The translations under genes were made by a program, and so were the position numbers. Under the pieces are notes generated by a model, which searched no databases, was not told the DNA's origin, and worked only from the letters and a program-made list of their open reading frames with translations. A DNA stretch of 64,000 bases from Pedobacter cryotolerans (GTDB taxonomy: Bacteria > Bacteroidota > Bacteroidia > Sphingobacteriales > Sphingobacteriaceae), in contig NZ_SWBO01000004.1 in NCBI RefSeq assembly GCF_005116475.1, forward strand, positions 62,001 through 126,000, written 5' to 3'. This document shows, one piece after another, positions 34,358 through 43,008 of the stretch (position 1 is the first letter of the stretch; the number at the start of each line of letters is the position of its first letter).

Positions 34358-34858
34358 ATGAAAAAATCAATTTTAACAATTGCTGGTTTATCCTTTCTAA
34401 TTATAAGCTGCTCTTCTCCAGAAAAGAAAGCTAAGAAGCTTATTCAAGATCATCTCTCAAAAAACATGAATGACTTTAAAAGCTATGAGCCTGTTGAATT
34501 TAGCAAACTAGATTCATCTTTTAGTACCTATGAACGAAGGACGATGGATTTAGATATTGATACTGTAGTTACTGATGATCTCAACAGCGCATACGAAAAG
34601 GAGGATAAATTCAATGCGCAAGAAGATATTAATGAGAAAAATTTTAAACCTGTTTTTATTGGATGGAGAATGAATCACCAATTTAGAGGAAAAAATGCGT
34701 TTGGAGCAATGGTCTTAAGTGATTACAACTTTCAGTTTGATAAAGATCTTACAAAAATAATTGAATCAACAGATCGTATTGCAGCAACCGAAGAAATGGA
34801 ACGACAGTTCGAAGAATCGAAACGGGAAGTTGATCGCTTGTTGGATAGGAATTACTAA
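34358..34858 (+). CDS. Predicted lipoprotein, plus-strand cargo of the element
   Basis: 166 residues. The signal peptide MKKSILTIAGLSFLIISC ends in a lipobox with Cys18, followed by SSPEKKAKK. Short helical and beta segments follow (VFIGWRMNHQFRGKNAFGAMVLSDYNFQFDKDLTKI), and a charged C-terminal helix. It is oriented against the structural genes and flanked by its own divergent gap and a shared terminator, the layout of a prophage moron expressed from the host. It may alter the cell surface; function unknown. Confidence 0.8.
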   Translation: MKKSILTIAGLSFLIISCSSPEKKAKKLIQDHLSKNMNDFKSYEPVEFSKLDSSFSTYERRTMDLDIDTVVTDDLNSAYEKEDKFNAQEDINEKNFKPVFIGWRMNHQFRGKNAFGAMVLSDYNFQFDKDLTKIIESTDRIAATEEMERQFEESKREVDRLLDRNY

Positions 34859-34886
34859 CGTATGCCATAATGTATGTAATAAAACA

Positions 34887-34924
34887 ATAAACCCACTCAA
34901 TATAAATTAAATGGGTTTATCTGT
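34887..34924. terminator. Bidirectional terminator between lipoprotein and tape measure genes
   Basis: Stem ATAAACCCA/TGGGTTTAT with a 16-base loop between two convergent stops; A-rich on one side, T-rich on the other. Confidence 0.6.
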
Positions 34925-34940
34925 ACACTTGATGCGAGTA

Positions 34941-37900
34941 TTAAGGAGTTAATCCGGATCCACTTAGTTGCGCATTATACCCTCCGGCTTTAGATGTATT
35001 CTTAGCAATTACATCAAGCTTTGTTAATGCCGTTTCGCCTGCAATAGCTCCTCTTCTGGTGTTCTGCTCAATCTGTAGCTGTGTATTAAAACTGTCTTTA
35101 GCCATTAAGTAAAGATCACCAATACTCTTGCCGCCTGCTAAATTAACTATCGAACTATTGACGGTAACTAATTGTAGCTTTACCGCTGCCGTACTTCCAG
35201 CTAAAACATTGATACTTTCCTGAGATGCAGAACTAAAGCCTCCAACTAATGAGCTGCCATTTTTAGCTGATCCAGTCCCTGAAAGGTTTTGACCTGTGAT
35301 CTTTTCCAAGTCCTTAAACTGTTGACCGAATGCACCAGCAAGATCAATATACTTTGCCCTTAATGCATCAATCTCCGCATCCGTTGGCGTTCCGTTGGTA
35401 AATAATGATGAGAACTCGTCAAAGAATGGTTGCATTCCATCTTGCAGCACTTTAAGTTTAAAGCTGTTGGTGATAGCCTTATTCATTATATCCTCGAATG
35501 ATTTGCCAAAATCTGCAGCTGCAAACTTTCCATTTTCAAAGAGTTCTGCCAGACTATCCGCAAGCCCTCCGGCACTTGTTCCGGTTAACAGTTCATTTAA
35601 TTGTGATTGAAGCTCTGCAACCGATACGCCAGCGCTTCCAAGTTCTTCCCTTAATGCTTTTAATGCCTCAAAATCTGCTTTGGCTGCATCTTTTAATTTA
35701 CCTTGGATATAAAGTTGCTCAAGCCTTGCGTAATCGCTACCATTTAGGCTAGCCATAATATCCCAAGTCTTAGCCTTACGTAACCATGTGCCATGTTTAT
35801 AGCCTACGCCATCAACAAATGAACCACCTTGTAATGATGCAAATATCTTATCATAAGCAGCCTCAATTGCTGGTGATTGCTTTTTAAGGAGTTCCAATTG
35901 ATCAACAATTGATTTGTAACTGTTTTTACCCCTTTTAACCTCGTCAAGTTCACGCTTTCTAAGAAGTGACTGGTATTCTTGTTCACCTTTTATTGCCTCA
36001 GACTGATAGTCTGCCATTGCTTTTTTTGCTGCTTCCTTAGCGGCCTTCAATCCTTTGAAGTAACCAAAAACAGAATTAGCAACACTTATGGCAGCTCCAA
36101 CAATACCAATACCAGCGCCTATTTTATCAGTTGTGCTTTTCTCAGGATCCTGAATGTCTTTTATACCTTTTTTAACCTCGATATAAGATTTTGCAGCATT
36201 AATCAAAACATTAGCAATGTTTCCTATATTACCATTAATAGCAGCAAACTCAGAAGATATCTGTTGTAAATCATTTACAATATCATTTAAACCCTTCCCA
36301 CCATCATTATTTAACTTTGCAATAAATTCATCAAGGTTTTTCTGAGCTTTAGCTTTTTCAATTGCAGATCCTTTAAAGTTATTAAGTTCAATTTGGTATT
36401 CTTTGGCAGCTTCTAAAGTTTGTTGCTTTGTACGCTTACCCAAAAATTCAAACAACTTTTGATAAGATGCCATCTTTTCGATCTGGGTTTTATCCAGTGC
36501 GTTTACTTCCTCTTCACCTGTTGAAATAGCATTTTGCGCCTCTAAATCCCTGCTTTCTTTTCTTAATCCCTCAGCAATAGCTAAATACTTTTCTTGGATT
36601 GCCTGCCTTTTATCTGCATAGGTTTGGAACTCAAGCAATAAATCATCATTCTTCTTTTGCTCTTCTTCTATCTCAACCTTGATGGCATCCTGAATTGTTT
36701 TTAATTGGGCTGCATTCTTCTCGCTATCTGCACCACCTTTAGCTTTGCTGTCACCATTCAATAATTTGTCCTCAAGTTCTTTTAGGGTTTCTAAGTACGT
36801 TCTCTCAGTATTGATGTTGCTGGCAAATCGCTCATCTGCTTTTTGCTTGCCAAACTTGTCTTTAAACTCCTCGTATTCCTCAAAGTATTTTTTCTGAATG
36901 CTTAAACTCTTTTCAAGTGCTTCGGCTGCCTGCTTATCATTGACAAGGGCAAGATCATTGCTTTCGGCATCATTAAGTTTCGAGATGTTAAGCCCTAAGC
37001 CTTTTTTATTCTTGTAGCCTTCAATGGTCTTGTAGTATTCCTTTGCCTTTTCTCTCAAAGCCTCATATTTATCGGTAACGCTTTGTTTTTCCTGTTCGTT
37101 CTCGCTTAACTGCTTATTAGCTGATTTTTTAACAAGATCATCAATGTCCTTTTGAAGATCATTTCTTGACTTAATTATTCTTTTATATTCGGTTTCGGCT
37201 TTTTTGGCTTCTGCCTTTTCCTCAGATAATTGTTTGGCAGTTTTACCGGGGGTAATTGTTGGGCTATCAGGAATAAACCTTTTTAACCTGGTCATTTGAC
37301 TATTCAATAAATCAACCGTATCACTTAAGCTTTTAACGCTTCTTTTGCCGCCATCTTGTAATGTACCTTTAGCAACTGAGGCTTTATAACCATCTAAAGC
37401 TTTTTTAGCATTGTTGTAGGCAATTTTAACCTCTTCATAGGTTGTTAATATGGTTTTTGCATCTGCCTTGTCTACTTCAAGATTTAAAGCTTTAGTTACT
37501 GTTTTTTCACCTCGATCACCACTTAGATTAATGCCTCTTACGATATCGGCGGTTTTGCCATCGTCATTGGTTAATAGCCTTGTAACGAACTCCGTCCAAC
37601 TGCTTGAATTTACCATACCAACAATTGACTTTGTTGCTCTTCCAACTCCATCAACAATGGCAGTAAAAAATCTATTTATATTTGTGGATTCTCCGACTGT
37701 AGTAGAAAATACGTTTGTCAATCTTTGCCAAGCTGCAGATAAACCATCAACTTGATCAGTAGAGTTTGTGTTAAATGTTTTTTCCAGTTCGGTTGCAAGT
37801 TTCGGCAAAAGATCAGCCGCTAAAACCTCACCTCTTTGAAGCATTTTATTTAGCTGACTTTCAGTTACACCCATTGCTCTTGATGCAATTGAAAACGCAC

Positions 37901-38909
37901 CGGGAATACGCTCACCTAATTGTCCACGCAATTCCTCTGCCTGTACATTGCCCTTTGATATCATTTGCTGCAAAGCTCTCAAAGCACCCTCAGTATCCTC
38001 ACTTGATAACTTCAATCTTGAAGCCGCACCAGTAACGGCATTGAATATCCTTTCGCCTTCCTCGAAGTTGAAATTTGAGGCAATAACGGCTCCAGTAAAT
38101 GATTTATAAGATGTGGTTAAAGCATTATAGTTAACTCCTAATCTATCGGCTGTTGCTGCCAGTTGCTCAAGCTTTGCATCTGCAAGGTCAACACTGCCAA
38201 AGGTAAATTCTAATGATGTTCTGATAGCATCCGATTTAAGCGACTGCTCAAACGTTTTGCCTAAAATCGTTCCAATAGATAAAAAGCCAGTAGCCCAAGC
38301 CGCTAAACTTCCAGCCGCACCATTGATGGCCTGTTGATAAGAACCTACTTTTCTTTGATGGTTGCCCATCGAGGCATCAAACTTTTTAAGCTTTTCGTTT
38401 AATTCATTGTACTCACGAATTTTAGCTTTTAGTGCCGGGCTTTGGGAATTAAAACCGCCTGTAGTGTTTTTAATCTCTTTGCCTAAAGCCGCCAATCTGT
38501 CCTGAGCTTCTTTATAAGATCCGGCGGTTGCACGGTTTGCCTCTCTTGCTGCCCTTGCCGCTTTAGTTAACTCCTGTTGAGCTAATCTGTTTTCAGTAAT
38601 CTTACGTGTTAGTTCGGCTGTTGCTGCGCCACTTGCAGCCTGTTGATTTGCAAGCCTTTGCTCTTCAAGTTTTAAAGCTGTGAGCTCAAGCCTTGCCTTT
38701 CTTAAAGTGTCCTGTAAAGCGAGTTGAGCCTTAGTGAAGTTGCTTGTTGATGTTGTTGACGGTCCAGAATTTACACCTTTAGATGCAGCATCATTCATTT
38801 CACGAAACACCTTTTTCATCTGCTCCGCTTTTTTCATTGCCTCAGCTATACTCATATTGAAAGTGTAATTCAATTCGGTACCACCTGCCACTCTTAAGCC
38901 TTTTGCCAT
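34941..38909 (-). CDS. Phage tail tape measure protein
   Basis: 1322 residues. N-terminal coiled coils (about 15-130) are followed by a tape measure N-terminal domain at about 215-400 with landmarks LEFTFGSVDLADAKLEQLAATADRLGVNYNAL, NVQAEELRGQLGERIPGAFSIASRAMGV and MLQRGEVLAADLLPKL. Long charged helical stretches cover about 520-900. A glycine/alanine-rich hydrophobic segment IGAGIGIVGAAISVANSVFGYF lies near 965, and a C-terminal region with SGSAKNGSSLVGG follows. Such proteins set tail length and enter the host envelope. Its presence shows descent from a tailed phage with a long tail. Confidence 0.92.
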   Translation of the reverse strand: MAKGLRVAGGTELNYTFNMSIAEAMKKAEQMKKVFREMNDAASKGVNSGPSTTSTSNFTKAQLALQDTLRKARLELTALKLEEQRLANQQAASGAATAELTRKITENRLAQQELTKAARAAREANRATAGSYKEAQDRLAALGKEIKNTTGGFNSQSPALKAKIREYNELNEKLKKFDASMGNHQRKVGSYQQAINGAAGSLAAWATGFLSIGTILGKTFEQSLKSDAIRTSLEFTFGSVDLADAKLEQLAATADRLGVNYNALTTSYKSFTGAVIASNFNFEEGERIFNAVTGAASRLKLSSEDTEGALRALQQMISKGNVQAEELRGQLGERIPGAFSIASRAMGVTESQLNKMLQRGEVLAADLLPKLATELEKTFNTNSTDQVDGLSAAWQRLTNVFSTTVGESTNINRFFTAIVDGVGRATKSIVGMVNSSSWTEFVTRLLTNDDGKTADIVRGINLSGDRGEKTVTKALNLEVDKADAKTILTTYEEVKIAYNNAKKALDGYKASVAKGTLQDGGKRSVKSLSDTVDLLNSQMTRLKRFIPDSPTITPGKTAKQLSEEKAEAKKAETEYKRIIKSRNDLQKDIDDLVKKSANKQLSENEQEKQSVTDKYEALREKAKEYYKTIEGYKNKKGLGLNISKLNDAESNDLALVNDKQAAEALEKSLSIQKKYFEEYEEFKDKFGKQKADERFASNINTERTYLETLKELEDKLLNGDSKAKGGADSEKNAAQLKTIQDAIKVEIEEEQKKNDDLLLEFQTYADKRQAIQEKYLAIAEGLRKESRDLEAQNAISTGEEEVNALDKTQIEKMASYQKLFEFLGKRTKQQTLEAAKEYQIELNNFKGSAIEKAKAQKNLDEFIAKLNNDGGKGLNDIVNDLQQISSEFAAINGNIGNIANVLINAAKSYIEVKKGIKDIQDPEKSTTDKIGAGIGIVGAAISVANSVFGYFKGLKAAKEAAKKAMADYQSEAIKGEQEYQSLLRKRELDEVKRGKNSYKSIVDQLELLKKQSPAIEAAYDKIFASLQGGSFVDGVGYKHGTWLRKAKTWDIMASLNGSDYARLEQLYIQGKLKDAAKADFEALKALREELGSAGVSVAELQSQLNELLTGTSAGGLADSLAELFENGKFAAADFGKSFEDIMNKAITNSFKLKVLQDGMQPFFDEFSSLFTNGTPTDAEIDALRAKYIDLAGAFGQQFKDLEKITGQNLSGTGSAKNGSSLVGGFSSASQESINVLAGSTAAVKLQLVTVNSSIVNLAGGKSIGDLYLMAKDSFNTQLQIEQNTRRGAIAGETALTKLDVIAKNTSKAGGYNAQLSGSGLTP

Positions 38910-38914
38910 GATAT

Positions 38915-39367
38915 TTAAATTTGATTTATTAATTGTTTGAATATTTTGCCAAAGCTTAAGCTCGACATACTTATTACATCCCTTTCGGTTGATTCTACAA
39001 ATGCAGCGTAATCCATACCAGCCACAAAGATTAAAACTGGTGAGCCATCTGAAACTAAGAGCGCTATCTCTCTTGCATAGCTAATACCGATTTTAGTGCC
39101 TTCAATGCCTTGTGCTAATGGTGGAAAATAAATGTGTTCATCTAAGATTTGGTTATTGTTAACCAAAAGGCAGCCGATCGAATTTCTAAGCTCCCAAGTG
39201 ATATTCCCAAAGCCATTGTCTGCCCTTGTTCTTGCTCTGGCCATATCAACAACCTTTTTACCTGCATTAAATAGTTGCTCAGCCGCTTCATCAATAATAG
39301 ATTGCAAACCATCATCAATGTGATTAAATAGGTCGTTAATACTAAAATCTGGTGTGAAATTAGACAT
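38915..39367 (-). CDS. Phage tail/neck-type protein, HK97 gp10-like size and place
   Basis: 150 residues. FNHIDDGLQSIIDEAAEQLFNAGKKVVDMARARTRADNGFGNITWELRNSIG resembles head-tail joining or tail-completion proteins of the gp10 type, where a helix precedes a beta-rich domain. SYAREIALLVSDGSPVLIFVAGMDYAAFVEST fits the residual fold. I chose the ATG at 39367, overlapping the upstream stop as ATGTCTAA. It is immediately before the tape measure gene. Assignment is by weak pattern and position only. Confidence 0.5.
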   Translation of the reverse strand: MSNFTPDFSINDLFNHIDDGLQSIIDEAAEQLFNAGKKVVDMARARTRADNGFGNITWELRNSIGCLLVNNNQILDEHIYFPPLAQGIEGTKIGISYAREIALLVSDGSPVLIFVAGMDYAAFVESTERDVISMSSLSFGKIFKQLINQI

Positions 39368-39833
39368 GGCTTTTTGGAATTTCTTCATCAATATTTGCAG
39401 GGCTTAAAATCCTTGCCGTACCCCTTAACAGGATGATTGATTGAGTAAAGTAATCTAAGCAAAGGGCTGCCATCGAATAATGCAGGGCTTGAAGTAATTC
39501 AATTTGATCAATTGTTTCTAAATACTTCAAAAGGCTTTTTGGTACATCGGATTTGCAATTGTGAATAGTTAAAGCCACCATCATAATAACCTTTTCATTA
39601 TTCTCTTTAATAACTTTCAAAGCCGCTTCCTGGTCGCTTAATCCAATCAGCTCATTATTTAGCGTTAAGGCCAACTGAGCATATTTATACTGTACACCAA
39701 TAACAGTGGGATTAAATACAAATTCTTTTATTTCTTCCTTATGCTTACCAAATAATCCTGATTTAATAATATATGGTCTACTCAATGGCATTATCCATTG
39801 AGGTTTTTCTCTGACTGTGGTTTGCTCTTCCAT
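39360..39833 (-). CDS. Hypothetical protein of the element
   Basis: 157 residues; proline-containing start (KPQWIMPLSRPYIIKSGLFGKHKEEIKEF), then helices with QYKYAQLALTLNNELIGLSDQEAALKVI and hydrophobic LLQALHYSMAALCLDYF. No signature recognised. Place before the tail genes could suit a tail assembly or structural role, but nothing in the sequence proves it. Coupled to the next gene by an 8-base overlap. Confidence 0.55.
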   Translation of the reverse strand: MEEQTTVREKPQWIMPLSRPYIIKSGLFGKHKEEIKEFVFNPTVIGVQYKYAQLALTLNNELIGLSDQEAALKVIKENNEKVIMMVALTIHNCKSDVPKSLLKYLETIDQIELLQALHYSMAALCLDYFTQSIILLRGTARILSPANIDEEIPKSHV

Positions 39834-39938
39834 TTTATAATTTTTGCGTGTTATATTGTATGTAAATTGCTGTAAAACATGTTTTTGTTATTAAAATAGC
39901 CTATTTTTATACCCCTAATACGTGTGCAATATTTTGAT

Positions 39939-40283
39939 TTAATTAAGTTGCATTTGCTTTTTAACCCCTCTGGTAAAGAATATGCCAGCTTTATAAGGTA
40001 TTACGATTGTCATTGACTTTTCGCCATTAGCAAGGCTTTTGGCAGCCAGATCATCAACCTCTGCCCAAGTCAAATATTTAGAGCTTAAATCACAATAGTA
40101 ACTATCGGTACCTTGTGAATGATGATAGATCCTAAGCTTTAGATTGCATTTGCTATCCCTGATCTCTCTGAGCTTAACGATGTTGCCCTCGCTCCAAAGC
40201 TTAGTCACCAGCTTAGACATTTTCCTAATGTATTTAGGAACGCTGGGGTCGTTCAAACTGATTTGCCTTGCTCCGGTCATCAT
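39939..40283 (-). CDS. Hypothetical protein of the element
   Basis: 114 residues: basic N-terminal half (VPKYIRKMSKLVTKLWSEGNIVKLREIRDSKCNLKLRIYHH) and a C-terminal half ending IVIPYKAGIFFTRGVKKQMQ. No domain recognised. Starts on the A of the upstream stop (TAATG), so it is translationally coupled to the 73-residue gene. A gap of 105 AT-rich bases separates it from the next gene. Confidence 0.55.
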   Translation of the reverse strand: MMTGARQISLNDPSVPKYIRKMSKLVTKLWSEGNIVKLREIRDSKCNLKLRIYHHSQGTDSYYCDLSSKYLTWAEVDDLAAKSLANGEKSMTIVIPYKAGIFFTRGVKKQMQLN

Positions 40284-40504
40284 TAAATACCTAAGTTTTT
40301 AAAAATCTCATCCATTTCCTCATCACTTGCCCTAAGTGAAATTTCTTGCTTTTTGGCTGCTATCAATGCTTTTGTATCTTCTTCATTAGCCCAAGCCATG
40401 TTGCATTGCCTAGATACATCTCCACGATCTTCATTACTGCAATTAGCCATTTGATCATTAATCAACGCCTGGTTTTTTTCTCGTTGTTCTGTTGAATATC
40501 CCAT
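40283..40504 (-). CDS. Small hypothetical protein of the element
   Basis: 73 residues, hydrophilic, with two cysteines (ANCSNEDRGDVSRQCNMAW) and an acidic C-terminal helix. Its ribosome site GGAGGA lies inside the last codons of the upstream gene, 9 bases before the ATG. No function visible. Confidence 0.55.
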   Translation of the reverse strand: MGYSTEQREKNQALINDQMANCSNEDRGDVSRQCNMAWANEEDTKALIAAKKQEISLRASDEEMDEIFKNLGI

Positions 40505-40506
40505 TT

Positions 40507-41295
40507 TTAAAATCCTCCTTTTTTTAAGCTGTTTTGGTATGCTTGACTATTTCTCTCTTGACGTTCTTGCTCAGCCTTTTGTCTCGCTTTTGCCGCCTTA
40601 TCATATTGCTGACCCCATCTTATACTTGATGGCACAATACTAATCTCTCTGGTATCCCTATTGAACGAAAAGAAGTGCTCTAATTGATCAGTATAATTAC
40701 CACCATAAAATGAGCGTGTCAAACCTAATTTTGTAACCCATTGGTCCCACTGCGTTAAACTTTCCTTCAATGAAAGTAGGTTGTTGTAAATCTGCTCCTG
40801 CTCTTGGTCTTCTATATAAATGCGGCAATAAGCTTCGAGGATATTCTCTTGAGCATCTTTGCCAACTTTAAAGGCTCCGTCTATGAAATCGATATGCTCT
40901 AATGACAATTTTGTCATTCTAGGATTTTTGCCGTACGGTACAGGAGGCTCGGGAACATAAAAATATTTTAATTCATTATATGCACGTTGAATATTTCCAA
41001 TAGGAACCTCAGATCCAGACAAAACAAACTCCCTTAGCTTCTGATTTTTAACACCAGTACTTTCAAGCCCCTCATTCAAATTTTTGAGATATAGATCAAC
41101 CACCTGTTTAACTCCCTCGTTCCGGATTTGCTCGAAGGCTTTAAAATCAAATTCTTTATCCTCAAATTCCAATCCCTCATAAGCTGCCTTCAATTGGTTT
41201 AGCTTTGGGCTATAGTGTTTAAGGTCACTAATAATTTGCACCAGTAGTTCATCATCTTGATGGATTAAAAAGCGTTTAAATGTTTCTTTACTCAT
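40507..41295 (-). CDS. Hypothetical protein of the element
   Basis: 262 residues, mostly helical, with a coiled-coil-like basic C-terminus (YDKAAKARQKAEQERQERN). The middle VPEPPVPYGKNPRMTKLSLEHIDFI is proline-rich. I find no portal, capsid or protease hallmark, and the length is short for a portal. Its ATG shares one base with the stop of the preceding gene. Confidence 0.55.
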   Translation of the reverse strand: MSKETFKRFLIHQDDELLVQIISDLKHYSPKLNQLKAAYEGLEFEDKEFDFKAFEQIRNEGVKQVVDLYLKNLNEGLESTGVKNQKLREFVLSGSEVPIGNIQRAYNELKYFYVPEPPVPYGKNPRMTKLSLEHIDFIDGAFKVGKDAQENILEAYCRIYIEDQEQEQIYNNLLSLKESLTQWDQWVTKLGLTRSFYGGNYTDQLEHFFSFNRDTREISIVPSSIRWGQQYDKAAKARQKAEQERQERNSQAYQNSLKKGGF

Positions 41296-41504
41296 TACAT
41301 TAAATGTTTTTGTTGTGGGGTTAATACTCTTGTTAAATCAATAAAAAAACATCTTCGCTCTTCTGGTGATGCATTTTCCATTTCTGCCTCAATTGTTGGC
41401 AGATTTTTCTCAAGCAGCTTTTCAATCCTTTTTTTGATTGATGTTTTAACCCTGCCTTTTGGCCTTCCATCTGGGTTGCCAGAATTTCCTTTTTTAAATG
41501 GCAT
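41295..41504 (-). CDS. Small protein with GNPxGRPxG motif
   Basis: 69 residues opening MPFKKGNSGNPDGRPKGRVK and continuing as a helix with SIKKRIEKLLEKNLPTIEAEMENASPEERRCFFIDL. The GNPxGRPxG-K motif also starts the terminase small-subunit candidate at 47191 and is common in DUF5681-type, small-terminase-like proteins. It may bind DNA. It is the first gene of its string and overlaps the next by one base. Confidence 0.6.
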   Translation of the reverse strand: MPFKKGNSGNPDGRPKGRVKTSIKKRIEKLLEKNLPTIEAEMENASPEERRCFFIDLTRVLTPQQKHLM

Positions 41505-41728
41505 TTTTTATTGTTTTTATTGTTCCTATTGATATTATCAAAATTAGGTCAATGGCAAGGGGTAGCGAAGCAAACGGATTTACTCGCAAGACTTAATAAG
41601 TGTAGGATTATTATTTGAATGGTCGCTTTTAGATGGTGACTAGTATTGCTAAAATTTGGAATTGTAAAATTCTTATTTCATTGATAGATAAGACATTCCT
41701 TGAATAAATTTTTTTATAATTTCGATTA

Positions 41729-42094
41729 ATGAAAAAAATTCTTGTGGTGGATGATGCTGTAGAGATAGCAGAATTGCTTAGTTTAATATTGGTAGATGAG
41801 GGTTACGATGTAATGACTTTATGTAGTGCCAGAAACATTAAAAATCAGCTAGACGATTATAAGCCTGATCTTCTACTCCTTGATGTTAGGATTTATGATG
41901 TTGACGGTTCAGATGTTGCAAGAGAATTAAAGGCAGATCCAAAATACAGGGATATCAAAATTATACTGATATCTGCAATGTTTGACGAACGCACAATGAA
42001 AGATAAGTCATCAAAGGTTTGTGATGGATATATTGAAAAACCATTCTCAATAAAGCGTGTTGTAAATACTGTTTCAAAACTAATGACTGAGTAG
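41729..42094 (+). CDS. Single-domain response regulator (receiver only)
   Basis: 121 residues forming one CheY-like receiver: KILVVDDAVEIAELLSLIL with the acidic pair, the phospho-accepting aspartate in LLLLDVRIYDVDG, the threonine/serine position in IILISAM and the lysine in YIEKPFS. No output domain. It opens the plus-strand cargo of the element; no kinase lies in the element, so it would have to be phosphorylated by host kinases. About 200 bases separate it from the small-protein genes. Confidence 0.85.
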   Translation: MKKILVVDDAVEIAELLSLILVDEGYDVMTLCSARNIKNQLDDYKPDLLLLDVRIYDVDGSDVARELKADPKYRDIKIILISAMFDERTMKDKSSKVCDGYIEKPFSIKRVVNTVSKLMTE

Positions 42095-42252
42095 CTTAAG
42101 AAGTGTATGGCATAGTGTATGGTAAATACCAGAAAATAGTTTTAAAAGCTCTCAATTGATATAATGCATACCCTATTCAGGTGTAAACAAATAAAATTTT
42201 CGTACTCCTGTTGAAAAATCACTTTACATTTCGCTAATATTATTAGCAATTT

Positions 42253-42286
42253 TACACCCTTGCTCATAAACTGTAGTAAGGGTGTA
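42253..42286 (+). promoter_or_regulatory. Leader hairpin before small-protein gene
   Basis: Perfect 9-bp inverted repeat TACACCCTT/AAGGGTGTA with a 16-base loop, ending 4 bases before the ATG at 42291. The right arm contains the only purine-rich AAGGG ribosome-site candidate, so folding would hide it. Confidence 0.5.
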
Positions 42287-42290
42287 AGCT

Positions 42291-42527
42291 ATGAAAGACT
42301 TCAATTTTACCGCTTGCTTTGGTAATGTTGACAAACAAGTGAGGCTTTTAAATATGTTTGGATCTACTGGTGGGAGCGGTGGCTGTCACATTTATATTGA
42401 CAAATACTTTTGCGGCCAAATATTTAAAAGGAATGGGGTATGGATGTTATTCGCGAATAAGATTGACCAATTTACCTATGAGGATGTTGAAATATTAGGG
42501 GATATTATAGAGAGAGAATTGATGTGA
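42291..42527 (+). CDS. Small beta-rich protein, cargo paralogue 1
   Basis: 78 residues. Core pattern: a glycine-rich turn FGSTGGSGGCHIYIDKYFCGQIF, then GVWMLFANKIDQFTYEDVEILGDIIERELM. The layout I-Y-x6-G-x-I, W or hydrophobic strand, then a C-terminal helix V-x2-LG-x-IIE is repeated in the next two genes, so I take the three as paralogues. No known domain recognised. Precedes the phosphopantetheinyl transferase on the same strand. Confidence 0.6.
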   Translation: MKDFNFTACFGNVDKQVRLLNMFGSTGGSGGCHIYIDKYFCGQIFKRNGVWMLFANKIDQFTYEDVEILGDIIERELM

Positions 42528-42531
42528 ATAT

Positions 42532-42560
42532 TTGATGTGTCCGAAAATCCGACACATCAA
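42532..42560 (+). promoter_or_regulatory. Intercistronic hairpin
   Basis: Perfect 10-bp stem TTGATGTGTC/GACACATCAA with a 9-base loop between the first and second small-protein genes. No proper T-run follows (GTAATAATTAATTTTTA), so it may be a processing or weak termination site. Confidence 0.5.
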
Positions 42561-42590
42561 GTAATAATTAATTTTTACCTTTAAATAAAG

Positions 42591-42809
42591 ATGAAGGAAA
42601 TTAAATACCATTGCAAATTATTTAAGGAAGAAATTAAATACGATTTGATTGAAACAAAAAGTGATGCTGTCTACTTACTTTATCATGAATCTACATTAAT
42701 CGCCCAAGTCAAACTACTTAACAATCATTGCATCCAGGTTGGCGGTAGAATGATAAGTGATAAAATGTTAGCAGATATAGGAAATTTATTAAAAAATGGA
42801 ACCATTTGA
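42591..42809 (+). CDS. Small beta-rich protein, cargo paralogue 2
   Basis: 72 residues: CKLFKEEIKYDLIETKSDAVYLLYHESTLIAQVKLLNNHCIQV, then a C-terminal helix MISDKMLADIGNLLKNG. Same order of strands and final helix (M-L-x2-IG-x-LL) as its neighbours, with weaker residue match. Its 3' end overlaps the next start by 14 bases. Function unknown. Confidence 0.6.
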   Translation: MKEIKYHCKLFKEEIKYDLIETKSDAVYLLYHESTLIAQVKLLNNHCIQVGGRMISDKMLADIGNLLKNGTI

Positions 42810-43008
42810 AATTGAATTATTGCAGGTTCTTTATACGGTACATCCACAGGAAAATGGATCGTTCAAGATTTACCAGGGGGCTAATCTGCTTGGAGAAATT
42901 GAACCCGTAATAAATGATGACCTTTCGATACAATGGGTAACCGCAGATTTGATGGCTTCAGATTTTGTAAATAGATTAGGTGGATTGATAGAAGAAAAAG
43001 AAATGTAA
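42796..43008 (+). CDS. Small beta-rich protein, cargo paralogue 3
   Basis: 70 residues: LQVLYTVHPQENGSFKIYQGANLLGEIEPVINDDLSIQWVTAD then LMASDFVNRLGGLIEEKEM. It matches paralogue 1 at I-Y-x5-LG-x-I and at the C-terminal LG-x-(I/L)IE-x-EM. The stop TAATG shares a base with the start of the transferase gene, so the two products are made together. Too beta-rich to be a normal acyl carrier protein, and no D-S-L site is present. Confidence 0.65.
   Translation: MEPFEIELLQVLYTVHPQENGSFKIYQGANLLGEIEPVINDDLSIQWVTADLMASDFVNRLGGLIEEKEM

Noticed and set aside
34941..38909. Plus-strand frames within the tape measure gene (for example 35395-35752 and 37450-38035)
   Set aside because: Antisense shadows of a long, well-supported coding sequence without start signals or family patterns.
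42291..43008. Small cargo proteins considered as acyl carrier proteins for the adjacent PPTase
   Set aside because: They are beta-rich, lack a D-S-L attachment site and do not have the four-helix ACP pattern.
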